A stretch of DNA of 64,000 bases from positions 43,927,137-43,991,136 of the forward strand of contig NC_091928.1 in NCBI RefSeq assembly GCF_041260155.1, given 5' to 3'. Positions 50,773-61,900 of the stretch are shown piece by piece. The stretch is from Ptychodera flava. Lineage: Eukaryota; Hemichordata; Enteropneusta; Ptychoderidae. Under the pieces are notes generated by a model, which saw nothing but the letters and a program-made list of their open reading frames with translations, was not told the origin of the DNA and searched no databases. The first letter of the stretch is position 1; each line of letters starts with the position of its first letter. A program made the position numbers and the translations under genes.

Positions 50773-52290
50773 TTCTTTCTTTCTGATGGAATACTTTCAT
50801 TGTTGTTCCAAACTTTGTCAGTTCAGTGTTTGTATTGAATCATTGTATTCCATCAATGTGACAAAAAACCGTTTCTCAAGTCCGGAATCGATCTTCGATT
50901 GTGTCACGAAGCCAACCAGAACCTTTTCCCTTTTACAGGTAAACGACTAGCTGAATTGGAGATCCATCTAGCTACAATAAGAGTAAGTTTGAATTTTAAC
51001 TGGCATCACAAAATGATTATATTTTGAATAATAAAGTGGACATCAACGTTTCTCTCTGAGCTTTCAATATCTTAAATATTTCGAAGAGATAATTATTTGT
51101 CCTTTTTCTTCATTGGCCCATTGCAATCAATTATCTCAATCAATTGTCAATTATGTCAATTGTGAAAGTCAGAACTCCTTACATCATTGAAGGATAAAAG
51201 AATAATTATGTAATAGCTTTGTATTTCGTGCATGGCCAATTGCCAGGATACCCTCTAGTGACAGCACACGTTTTCTGTTGATTCCACTGTTTATGGTGTC
51301 CGGTTTCTTGGTGCAAAATGATGATCTTATTTGCCTGTAAATGTACGGAAACAAATCAACAACATTGACAAAGAAGACAGACTACTAAATGTAAAACAAT
51401 GTAAAAAAAGCTTTTTCACAACCACCAATAGTAGCCTGGAGAAGAGGGAGGAACAATGCATCAAGACCGTGACTGACAACCGGGCGAGGAAAACAATACC
51501 TAGGATAAATCCACGATCAGCACTATGTGGCAGCAAGAAGTGCGCCATCTGCCAATATATGGAAGAAACCAGCATATTAAAAGGACAAGAAAAGTCATGT
51601 TACAGTATAAACCGCGACATCAACTGCAATTCCACTGACCTTTTGTACGCCATTTCATGCGGCTTGTGTGAAAAATAGTCTATACAGGAGAAACAGGTGA
51701 TACTCTGTACAAACGTATACAGAACCATAAACCTCCTGTCAGAAATCACAACAAACCTGAGCCTAAACCAATGCACCAATTTACAAGCAATTAAAATAAT
51801 CATTTTGAATAAGAAACCGGACACCATGAACAATGGAATTAATAGAAAACAGTAGGCTGTCACAAGAGGGCACCCTAGCAATTGGCCATGCTCTTAATTA
51901 CATAAGTATTACATAATTATTCTTTTGTCATAATAGGATGTAAGGAGTTCTGAACTTTACAGTGGACAGTTCGAGAACATTGATTGCAGTGAACCCTATG
52001 AAGAAGAAGGGCTTAGTTTCTCAGGAATATTTGAGATATTTTAAGCTCAGAGTGGAACATTGACTTACTCTAGAATACGGTGGGAAAAATTCAAACTTCC
52101 TTCAGGTAAAGAGCGCGCTCGTGGAATAGGTCGGGAATAAAAGCAATGCCCATAAGTTTATAATATTTTTCATTTACAGGTTTGTGACCAGTTTACTTTA
52201 GAACCGACCTGTGATGTGGAAGCAAAGGTGACTACTATAACTGCGCCGGATAGACCACTCAATCTGCGGTTCATTAATAGAAACGCTTGA
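37425..52290 (+). CDS. P450-C: mitochondrial cytochrome P450, intact, nine exons
   Basis: Exons: 37425-37834, 40780-40979, 43739-43942, 44494-44666, 47927-48093, 49305-49383, 50416-50572, 50939-50982 and 52180-52290, all GT/AG, 514 codons. The presequence MAFFRASTVRYLNRPK is basic. Motifs in order are EIPGPG, the I-helix AAAVDTTSNT, RETMR (ExxR), VYPPVTQ, PERW, FGYGPRMCIG (heme Cys in exon 7) and GKRLAELE. It is very close to B, with small differences such as WLIGQDP versus WLMGQDP and a Lys for Glu after PERWIR. Exons 1-5 and their introns are near identical to A. It carries a 2.67-kb TIR element in intron 4 and a TTAA MITE in intron 5. Substrate is not predictable from sequence. Confidence 0.9.
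37932..38002 (+). promoter_or_regulatory. Hairpin with DR1 motif in intron 1 (C copy)
   Basis: This is the same palindrome as 855-925. GGGTCAAAGGTCA lies at 37970-37982 in the loop. Confidence 0.45.
38328..38827 (+). pseudogene. Paired-domain (Pax-like) relic in P450-C intron 1
   Basis: This is a near-identical copy of 1251-1749. The PAI part (ATG 38328) and the RED part (38523 on) are again in different frames, separated at a run of A, so the shift predates duplication or reflects the same sequencing context. The tail frame (PTQDVLTQPIPVSTSATHT, NITLLDLATIATTSDYSTSD) stays open here to 38827, while A lost a base in it. Confidence 0.7.
39008..39350. repeat. Two-copy tandem repeat, about 170 bp, intron 1 of C
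   Basis: Counterpart of 1930-2269, with the same two units and only small indels between the loci. Confidence 0.7.
41328..42413. mobile_element. Penelope-like inverted dimer (C intron 2)
   Basis: This is the copy of 4232-5369 in the duplicated block. It keeps the inverted arms and the + strand Cys-rich, YIGETGRKLKTW and YNLGTIHPLGINKIDW segments. It lacks the 62-bp insert seen in A, which therefore arose after the duplication or is specific to A. Confidence 0.75.
42829..43524. repeat. 27-bp inverted repeat pair (C copy)
   Basis: Arms at 42829-42855 and 43498-43524 match those at 5784 and 6451 in A. Confidence 0.5.
45049..47714 (+). mobile_element. 2.67-kb TIR element with Penelope-like RT fragment (C intron 4)
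   Basis: It is absent from the near-identical A locus, where the site reads gcgggtaaggg. Termini are 34-bp inverted repeats with three mismatches (CATGCCGGAAAATGCC at left; complement of CATGAGAGAAAATGCC at right), both starting with CATG. No duplication of the A-type target is seen. The inside on + encodes KMYENKHINQDTCKYLDP and YCLKIHKLRKN, the start of a Penelope-like reverse transcriptase (YLLPKIHK-type motif), after a Lys/Gln-rich leader. The catalytic core is missing. A hammerhead motif lies at 46826-46865 and a short hairpin (ctacgcagtttctgcgtag) near 45098. Confidence 0.75.
46826..46865 (+). ncRNA. Hammerhead-ribozyme-like motif, type I
   Basis: CTGATGA (46826-46832) is followed by a six-pair stem II (GAAACC with GGTTTC), GAAA (46852-46855), a very short stem III (CGC AA GCG) and the cleavage triplet GTC (46863-46865). 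All conserved core residues are present. Short stem III, type I hammerheads are known from Penelope-like elements, which fits the surrounding RT fragment. Stem I pairing just outside is poor, so activity is doubtful. Confidence 0.55.
48903..49262. mobile_element. TTAA-flanked MITE, copy 1 (C intron 5)
   Basis: TTAA at both ends (48903-48906, 49259-49262) is a single TTAA in gene A (gttaacttaatgtaaa), so the insertion is clear. Terminal repeats are GGTGGTATGCACCTCG against CGAGGTGCGTTCTACC. The TTAA target points to piggyBac-type mobilisation. It contains aaaatggccgccatccct, shared with the copy at 56766-57122. Confidence 0.8.
50689..50767. repeat. (GA)n microsatellite, C intron 7
   Basis: Pure GA run at the same intron position as in A and B. 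Confidence 0.95.
51042..52063 (+). mobile_element. Penelope-like remnant with inverted ends (C intron 8)
   Basis: This is the best-preserved of three orthologous copies. A + frame of 115 residues (51331-51678) includes CGSKKCAICQYMEET and CNSTDLLYAISCGLCEK, a Cys-rich module before a GIY-YIG-like YTGETGDTLYKR. Inverted arms of about 230 bp bound it. Confidence 0.75.
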
Positions 52291-53061
52291 ACCAGTGATT
52301 TGCAGACCGCCTTCAAAAGAACCTAAGCTTGGCAGCGGTGAACCCAAATCTGTTTTCTACAGGGACCTTTGCACATATAGGCATCGATGAGACGACAAAG
52401 TCACACATTTACAGAAAGGTCAAAAACCATTCAAAAATACATGAAGCGTTACGGCTAATGGCACTTTAATGATGTCTTTTATGACAAACACTTGTTTGAC
52501 TCAAAGATTCAGAATATGAAACAGCGTTTCTCCAGGCTACTCTCAGTACGCGGAATGTCTCTCTCGGCTTGAAAATTTTCAGGGGACTGCTTCTGATAGA
52601 GGGTGACCAAAATAAAATTTAAAAAATTTCATTTGTTTTGTAAGTTTGTTTGTAAAAATATTTTGGCGCCAATTCGAAGAAAGGTGGCAGAGAGTTTTCT
52701 GTGATTTAATCAACTTAAACAACAAGGTCATTATTCTTGAAAACCTTGAATTCAGCTGTATTTTAAACTACTGTTTTATCGTAGGAAAACATATCCTGTA
52801 TAAGAGGAGACGAGAAAAGAAAATTCGCCCGTTTTATTTATAACGGAGGGGAAACAAAAACAAAAAATTGAGAGAAATATTGCTTACAAAAATAGTAAAA
52901 CTGAAAAACATATGAGTCGCATACTCTGGTAATATACTTTGAATCATGGATTTAGAATGCCATTTTTTATATAAGCACTATACTTGGTTCTCCTTTGTTC
53001 TGAGTCTTTTGTAAAAGTTGTTTCTGTTGTCTTTCCCTTTTCTGTATCTTTCTCTTTTGTT

Positions 53062-53067
53062 AATAAA
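53062..53067 (+). terminator. Candidate polyadenylation signal of P450-C
   Basis: AATAAA in ttttgttaataaataatgc, conserved in position and context downstream of A (20459) and B (35155), about 700 bp after the stop codon. Confidence 0.4.
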
Positions 53068-53259
53068 TAATGCAAAGAAAACAATTAAGTATGATCAATA
53101 AACAATAGAGGTCTGGTCACAATTTGCGTACTCAATATTAATGTACATCTTAATTCAAGAAAGTCATATTGAGCTAATAGTTAGAATGCTTTGCTGATTA
53201 AAACTTACAAAATATAAAGTGAACGTGCGTATGGCCGAGGTCTGGTCTCGAAGTAATCT

Positions 53260-53934
53260 ATTGTCTTAAGGTTCACAGGCAAGAAATTGACTTTTTTAAG
53301 CTAACAACTCTCTAGTGGTTAATAAGCTCAGAACCCCCGTAAATTATATATTTTCGGAAAGCCTAGATATAGGGGAACATTTTGGTTACAATAGTTTCAC
53401 CATTGTTTACATAACTATCACGTGACAGGTAATTTGCATAACCTTTCAAAAATCGGTTTCCCTATGTTTTGTTTCCATGTTTTGAGATATGTGGCTGAAA
53501 TTTGTGTGAGTGCAAGCTGTTTTAAATCTTCTTAAACAATTTTTATGCCAGAAAACTTCCAGAGCGGTGAATTAAACCCCAGTTGATTTCTTTAAAATTT
53601 CTTTAAAATTGTGCTCAAAAAACCTAAGCGAGATCTAAAAAATCTGAGACACACTTTTAAAGAGTGTTGTGACAGCTTGCATTCCAGCAAGTGTGAGTCA
53701 GATATTTTGAAGTATTAAGACAAAACATAGGGAAAACCGCTTTTTGAAAGGTTATGCAAATTACCTGTCACGTGATAGTTATGTAAACAATGGTGACACC
53801 CTGGTTACCAAAATCTTCCCTTATATTTATTAGTTCAGAAAATGTATAATTTACGGGGGTTCTGAGCTTATTAACAACCAGAGAATTGTTAGATTAAAGA
53901 GGTCAATTTCTTGTCTTGGAACCTTAAGACAATG
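53260..53934. mobile_element. 675-bp foldback element (C-D spacer)
   Basis: Long imperfect inverted arms (about 53260-53530 and 53690-53934) start ATTGTCTTAAGGTTC and share gttatgcaaattacctgtca and its complement. The loop is about 150 bp. No coding capacity. The flanks show no convincing target duplication. Confidence 0.7.
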
Positions 53935-54477
53935 CATCCCTATGATAATATTTTGCATCAAGCACGTTTGCTTGCTGCGAACAGAATATTGTTTGAAAAT
54001 CACAGTAGAGGTTTTCTGTCTTATCTCACTTCCGTATACCATACGTTTTGTTAAAAGGGCATTATTGCTTAACATACATATTTACGTTTTATTCAAATTA
54101 ACGAAGAAATAGCCAGAACTGCCTTTAAGAATTATATCAGATTGGGATGGCAAATTATCAATCTAGGATTATTCTTCGTAAATCTCGGTAACAACTTTTA
54201 ATCAGATTGCGCTCCATCGTCCCTAATCATCCTATGCAGGCAGTGTGTAGGTGCAAGTATTTGTGAACGTAAATTTTTACATAGGCACTTGCATTTTTCG
54301 ATGCCGTATACTGTACGCCGAACTCACCAAGCAACTGTGGACTAATACAGAAAGGCTTGATATCTAACGCCAAGTTTTCAACACGCGGTGTACATTGAGT
54401 GTGTTGTGCGCGATGCTGTGTATGGGTCATATAACCCGTCACCTGGTATATGATAATGTCATGCTTCCAAAGTCATC

Positions 54478-54740
54478 ATGGCCATTCGCAGTGCTGAGTT
54501 CAGGTGTCTTGGCAGACAGAACAGCGGGATTTTAAACTACGTGCGGCTATATACGTTCGACTGCGGCGACGTCGCCGAAAGGGTAATCCAACACTGCTGA
54601 CACCAAGAATGAGAAATCATTGAACCAAATACTGGAATTCAACATGAGTGCCTTCAAAAGCATCTAGTTTGTGGTTGACGCCATTTTCAGAGGCTCAATT
54701 CAGAAACCGTGGACTATGCTGACGAAGTTTTGGCAAATGC
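54478..54740 (+). pseudogene. Relic of a D-like P450 first exon
   Basis: From ATG 54478 the DNA aligns with gene D exon 1 (55959 on): shared blocks include gacgtcgccgaaag, ccttcaaaagcatct and gttgacgccatt, and then ttcagaaaccgtgg. It has stops and indels and fades after about 54740. The sequence before it also resembles D's promoter, with decayed half-sites (atgtca, aagtca). It marks a lost paralogue. Confidence 0.8.
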
Positions 54741-55900
54741 ACGTGATTTGACGTTGATTTGTTAAATTGCAACTCGGGTGACGAGGGCTACAATCGAACT
54801 CAGCCCATGGCCGTGGGTTCCTCAAGCATTGCAAACAGGGCAGGGAGCCGCAAGCAGGCGAACGTTACAGTTCGTCGATTTTTGCTCTCGAAAAAAGCGT
54901 AGCTTTGTCTGAGGTAAATGTCTAGGCCTAGGTTATCTTTGAAATTATGTATAACGTCGTGGGAGTTACGTAAAGACTGAAAGTAAATCTGGCATTTTCG
55001 CCGTGCACGAACGTAAGCGCCGGACATATGCGCTGTTTCTCTCGCTTACGCAACCGACGGCTAGAAATGGTCGACAACGTACCCACTTGCCCTTGGCGTA
55101 TTGATATTATTCCACAAGTAATTCAAAAGTTTCAAACGGAATTGTAGGTAAAAGTACTTTTTATTTAGCAAAAAATTACAAAATCTTGGCTATTGTGCAT
55201 GTGATAAGTATTTTAATCCCTAATTTTTCTTCATTCTGCTTGGAAAATACTCGTGTCGAAGTGGTTACACGGCCATTACCTCACTCGTATTTTTCTTCGC
55301 TGAACGAAGAAAAGTATGAGGGGAATAATATCCCATTGTCTCAAAATCGAAGTAGCGCTCGCAGTACACAAAAAGCACGTCAGTTTCAATATCTATTTTT
55401 AGACCTTAATCAGGCAATTTTTCTGAAACCTAACACAGTTCGTACTAAAAAAATAGTCATGCATATTTGTGTATTTTTAATAATAAAGAAATAGCCTAAG
55501 CTTAGAAAGTGTCTACAACAGCAGCCTCATCTATACAACTTGAAAGGCAATCCGCGCACGATCCAGCTTGATAAAATCATTTACGTGTCCATCTTTGCTC
55601 GGTCTTTGCACAGTCATATGTACATACATGTATCACGTCTATTGGGTGCATATATAGACGCAGAGCGGAAAAGACCACATGTGACTGTGGTCTTTGCCAT
55701 GCTCGTCATCTGATGTATTCGGATGGCACCAGACTTCACGGATTCCACACTTTCTAGCCACAAGATGTGTAGATGTCAGTATTGTGAACGTGTACAGCAG
55801 CCAACTCACACCCACTCACATATCCCCGGGATACAGCTAAATCTTGATCTGATCGCCATGGCTTTCGGCGTACGTCGTGGCGTGTTGTGCGCTTTATGCC
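54741..55900. other. Spacer before P450-D, no gene recognised
   Basis: The spacer contains an imperfect hairpin at 55279-55322 (cctcactcgtatttttcttc against its complement). A 102-residue frame at 55186-55494 has no recognisable domain and is likely chance. Confidence 0.4.
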
Positions 55901-55901
55901 G

Positions 55902-55956
55902 TATATATCTAGGTCACCGTACTCTGTCAGCTGATGAGGTCATGCTTTCAAGGTCA
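55902..55956 (+). promoter_or_regulatory. P450-D core promoter with three AGGTCA half-sites
   Basis: TATATAT at 55902-55908 is about 57 bp from the start codon, the same distance as the TATA-like box in B and C. AGGTCA occurs at 55911, 55937 and 55951. The last lies in TCAAGGTCA, the extended site used by monomeric receptors of the ERR/NR5A type. The last two are eight bases apart. The DR3 of B and C is not present. Confidence 0.5.
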
Positions 55957-55958
55957 TA

Positions 55959-58900
55959 ATGGCGATTCACAGTGCTGCTCTCAGATATCTGGGCCGACAG
56001 AACAGAGGCATTTTTAGCTACGTACGGCTCGGCTCAAGTGCTGCGACGTCGCCGAAAGATGAGTCTAATAATATTGACATTGAGAATGCGAAGCCATATG
56101 ATCAAGTACCCGAGGTCAACTTGGCAACCTTCAAAAGCATCTTCTTTATGGTTGACGCCATTGTGAGGGGCACAATTCAGAAACCGTGGGACCAGATGAC
56201 GAAGATGAGGCAGGACTTTGGCCCCATCTGGAAACAAAAGTTTGGGAAGTACGTTTTGGTGTCACTGGCAGATCCGCATCATTTTGAAACTGTACTGAGA
56301 AATGAAGGAAAGTATCCCAGGAGAGCTCCATTTGAACCCTGGATAGCACATCGACAGGAACGGAAACTGGGTCTCGGCGTCTTACTTCAGTGAGTGATCG
56401 TATTTTGCATATACCAAAAGAGATGAGGTCAATGCACACTGTCATTGGCGGGAAAGGCAATACTGTCATTTTGACCGTGGATAAAGCCAGTAACGTTGAT
56501 CAGTAGAATTGTTACAATAACTCTCCCATTTGTATTAAAATTGAAGAGAACGCGCCTGATGACACTGTTTAAAAAAAGACATAAAATAATTGTGTTTGTA
56601 TGTATCTTTCAGCAACGAGCGACAAATTTTACAATGATAATTTAAAATATATCTGATTTTTCACACATGATCTATTGTTGAGTATGCGTAGAACAAATGA
56701 ATTCTACCTCGGGGTCGAACCATTTACCTGGTAGAATGTGTTCCGCAAAAGAGAGAATTTTTGTTTTAAGGTAGAATGCGCCTCAAGGACATGTATTCGG
56801 ACTCTCCAATTTTTACAATATTCTTCTGGCCTTCCACATGTAGGGGCTCATTTTGGAGCTTATGGAGTAAATAGAGGTTTGTGAAAATTTTGAATTTTAT
56901 TCCCTAAGCTATAGACATAGCATAGGGATGGCGGCCATTTTGAATTTCAAGTATCTGAAAAATTTGGGTAATTTGTTTCTCAAGTAGGCCTATCACCATT
57001 TGCAAGATAAACCTCAACTTTTAGTTTTGATTTTGAAAAAAAGCATTTGGTTGAAAGTTTCCTGGGGGAAGGTTGGAGTGAAAAGGTTCACCCTTTCATT
57101 TTCGAGGCGCTAATTACCTTAAAGCTCCATTAAGTCTATCTTTTGCATTCATCAAAACAATACCATCCTATCTTTCGGAGAGTTGTTTTGATTCCCGTTA
57201 TTGGGCCATATTGTCTTTGTAAATATCACCATTTCAATCGTACAATATTATCATCCAAGCATCTTCGAATTAAGGTCGCTTCCCTCTTTGACGCCATGTC
57301 TATGCAAGACACATGTCGGAACCTCAAAATAAAGATGCACACTGAACTCGAAAGAATTTCGTGCGGGGAATATTACTACAATGAGAGGGCGCGAGTTTTC
57401 TCATCCATGCAACAACACTTTTGCAGTATGAGTATCTACGTTTAGGCTTATATGATCCGCCATACCTGGGTAACTTGTAAATACTGTTATGATAAACATA
57501 ACTACAGAACTGTTAAGATTCAAACTGTTAAACTTTTGTTTTTACAGGGAAGGAGCTGACTGGCACCGCAACAGAACTGCACTCAGCAAGCGAATGATGA
57601 GACCACGTGAAGTTGCCTCCTACACCGACGCTGTCAATGACGTCATCACTGACCTGACAAATAAGGTGGTCAGAGCCAGAGATGGTCACAAAAAGGATAA
57701 CATTGTACCCGACATTGAAAATATACTGTTTACCTGGTCCTTGGATTGTAAGTGTATTAACGTCCAGTCATTCTCATCGCTCCTCCTTTGCTACACAATG
57801 TGTCCATCTCGATCCCCTGCCCTGATTTTGAGATAATTCGCCCAAGCCAAGTCAGCTGTTTTTGGCTCCATAACCAGAAGCAAAGCAAGGCCGTTGAGGG
57901 CGCATCAGTTTCGGTCTTAGGTTAAATCTGCATAGCGAACCAGGGGCTGCGAGAGAAAGTCTAATTAAAGCCTGTCACCCTGACTTTAATGAAATTTGTG
58001 TATTTGATGAAAGCACTGTACTCCCAGTGTCATTGTACACGCCGACAAGCGTTCATTTACCACTTTTGTTGATGTGACGAATAAATGCTGCTACCTTTCG
58101 ATTTATTCACGACCGTCTGTCGCCTTCAAACTTCCCTTGAGCCTTTGACAGGAATATTAGTCTAGTATGTCACTGTGGTAATATTTTTTAGCTTTGCTGT
58201 CAGCATAGAAGGGTCTTAAGAGGAAATTTGCATTCGCACTTATTTTGCTTTACTTGTACTCAGACGGAAATTTATATCATTCCCTTAAAGGGACAAGCAC
58301 TGTGACTTTTGATCATACATTTATCATTTTTGTTGTTAGACACAAGTGCGATTTTTGGCCAAGTTCTTTTCCCCACAGAATGTTGAAACCCTGTAAGCAC
58401 AATGCAATGAGTGCAATATGCGATATTCGTGACATTCAAATGAAATTCTTATCAATACTAGAATTCAGTTTTGAATGGTATAATCGGACATTGCAGACAT
58501 GTACGCTGTGTCGACAGGGTGAACAAAGTGCATTTTGACATCCATTAATTTTTGCGTAAATAAGAAATTTTGTTTTTGAACAGAACAACAATGATAAAAG
58601 TACAGTGAAAGGTCAGGCTTATGGAACTTCATACTTTTGCCAATATCAGAAGTCAATAACTTGTGTATGTTAGTTAGATTATTACCCTGCCGTAAATGTC
58701 CACTCTCTGATGTCCCGCCACGGCCACCAAAATGTCATGACGAGGCGAGGCGAGGACCCACATTTCCTACTATGGATCAGAGAAGGATATAAAAAACCTG
58801 TGTACACCAAAGAAGGGTAGGGTTGAACAGCATATCAGGCCTTACTTAAAAATGGTAGATCGCAAGCAGTCTCGGAAGGTAACCTTCCATCGCATAATAT

Positions 58901-61900
58901 AGGGCATGTTTTGCATCGTGCATCTTACAACCTTTAAATCATTGAGTACATTCGTTTCATCCAACGGTTTATTAACAGGAAATCTCTTAATCTTTATACG
59001 CAGCCGCTTGTGCTGTTATTTTGAACAAGAAATTAAACCTTCTCGACGACAAACCACATCCAGAAGCTCAAGAATTCATCCAAGCTGTACACCATATGTT
59101 CGATACAACAATATGGCTGTTCGTTGTTCCCACCCGAATTCATCAGAAGTTCAACAGCTGGATTTGGAAGAAGCACGCTAGAGCTTGGGACACCATCTAC
59201 GCTACAGGTGAGTTTATATGAAATTACGAAACTTGTTGTATTCGTTTTTGCTAAACATCGGTGTCTAGTTGTCTGGTACCTATCTTAGTTTTACGTGTCA
59301 AACACCACAAAAAAACTCAGGTGGGTTTTAAAAAGTGGCCACAAGTATACATGTACCTATTCATGAATATCTATTGAAAATGACTGGTCTTAGATATATG
59401 AAAAATAGTTTCATAGACTTGAAGTTCAGAGGACGCCGAGCGCTGTTACTGGTAACTTACATTTGGGATTTCCAACAAATCAAGTTGTATTTGACGTTGT
59501 GTTGCTTGTATAAGGCATGGTGTGTTTTCTTGTATATTTGAACTGTCTATTAAAGGATTTTTCTACTCCAATTTTGTTTTACGTAGAAACGTCCAGTGTT
59601 AGACTTGATAGCAAGACCTGTCTAATGACCGGTGTTATCATTGGCCAATTAATTTCTGTCTGGACCAGCATTTATTGCCAACATTTGCAATTTACAAGAC
59701 CTGTATTTGCAAGGCTAATAATTTGCTTTTCAACAACCCTTCTTGAGAAGATTAAGAACGTGTATTTGTTCTACCAAACAAAAATAATTGAAATGTTGTT
59801 ACAAGGACTGACGGACAAAAAAGACAGAATGATGTCACGGTCACGGTCAAAAACAGCACAGTCATTTGCATTATGTCTCTCTTCGCAGCGAAAAAGTTGA
59901 TCGACGAGAAAATGAATGACGTCACCCAGAGAATGGCCGCTGGGGAGGAAATCGACACAGAAGAGGCTGATTTCGTCACTTACATGGTTGCCCAGGGATC
60001 GCTTAAGATCGATGAAATTTACGCCAATGCTACAGAATTGCTGGCTGCAGCTGTCGATACGGTCAGGATACCTTGAGATCTTAAAGGATCTATTCAACAT
60101 CATAATATTATGGCGATTAGATTCTATAAGATCTAACTAACGTTAACAGACCCACTGTGGTAATTTTTACTTCATTTAGCTATTCGACCTCTTCGACCAC
60201 TGTCACTTAACCAGAAAGTATTGTAATGCGTGTACATTATTGGTATTCAAGGTCAATTACACAAGTTTTCATTAAGAGAGAAATGACTTCACCACCCAGT
60301 AACGAACCATGAAGAGTTACATCTTAATGCCAAGCATTGACTTAATATCCTATCGATAGTAAAGGTCAACCGTGTTTCATACTGCAGAAGTTGCTCTGCT
60401 TTGTCAGAGTATGATTATAATCGTGTTGGACTCTGTTAACCACAAATAACGGGGCTGTTTAGATTAACAAAACTCCACAAATTTAATCTTTGCCAAATCT
60501 CTGTTTCCAAAGAGTGGACAATATCCCCACAGCCATTCTTTAACTTACTATGCCTGTTCCTTTCTTTGCTTCAGACATCAAACACGTTCTTGTGGACACT
60601 CTATTGCGTCGCGAAGCACCCGCATGCGCAAACAGCATTGTATGAGGAAATCAAGCGAGTCGTTCCAATGGGAGAGACACCAACACACGAGCATATCAAC
60701 CAGATGCCGTACTTGAAAGCAGTACTCAGAGAGACCATGAGGTAATTAGGCACCCAACAAATTATTTCGAGCAGTGATTATTTCAGTAAATATCACGTGA
60801 GCACTATTAAATTACATCTTTCACCGTGGACATTAAAAATTCTGCGATATTACTGAACTCCACGAAATTCTTGCAGATATCTTTGGTCCCAAACTGATAA
60901 TCTTTTTGGCTGGTCCCCACCTCAGTGACAAGCACAAAGAGGCAGGTAATGGGAAACCTCCATATATCGAATTACGAAATCTGATTGGTTGAATCATGGG
61001 GCGCTGTCATTGGCTGTTCAATTTTACTTGGAAGTAAAGCTAAAATTATTACAGTTTCATGATGCGAACGAGCCCAGAATTTAACTACGGATTTAATAAC
61101 CATACAGTTTTGAAATATTGGCAGCTACCAGATTAGATTAAAACACACGCGGCAAAAAAAAGATGCACTATGTGCGGACATGCGCAATTAACAACTTCCG
61201 GGAGACCAAAAGCAAGCACAAAAATGGCGGTTTGCCTGTATCTGCGTCTTACTTCGTGCTGTTTGTCTGGTCACGTGAGACGCAGTGATCAGCGAAAAAA
61301 TCTTTCTGAAACAACTAATTTTTCTCTTTCTGTTTCAAACAACGACACAGGTTATACCCTCCGATACTTACTGTTACCCGGATCGTGGAAAAAGAAGTCA
61401 CGGTTGCCGGTTACCGCATGCCAGCTGAGGTTAGTGAATCTCAGCTATTTTCCAGTAACTGAGAAATTTTCCGGGTGAGACAGAAAATAGCGGCACAGCT
61501 TAACAAAATTCGCGCATTATCGTTAAGTCTGACGCTAATGTCCTATTTTGCCAAAGGAAATGTGCGCGCTGTGCGTTCGATTTTAATTTGAATACGGATG
61601 TTAACGTTTCTTTAGAGTTTTCGTAAAGTAAGTTTGATGTAAATTTGAAGTTCATTGAAAATGCCAAGTCATGTTTAATGTGTCGTTGAAAGTTCATTTT
61701 AGCGAGTGTTATGTTGCAACTCTATCAAGCAAGCCTTCTATGCAACTTATCAGCGGTACTACGTCAACCACACAGTCGTTTTATCTTTTCGATTTAAAGA
61801 GAGGGGCATATCTTTTCAAGATATGAAACATTTTTTGACTGTATGTCATGATTCTATCATTTGGAGTATGATAAAGTGGCCATTTCTGAATGTCAAGTTC

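Noticed and set aside
55186-55494. 102-residue frame upstream of P450-D
   Set aside because: Low-complexity AT-rich sequence, no domain, and no splice or promoter support.
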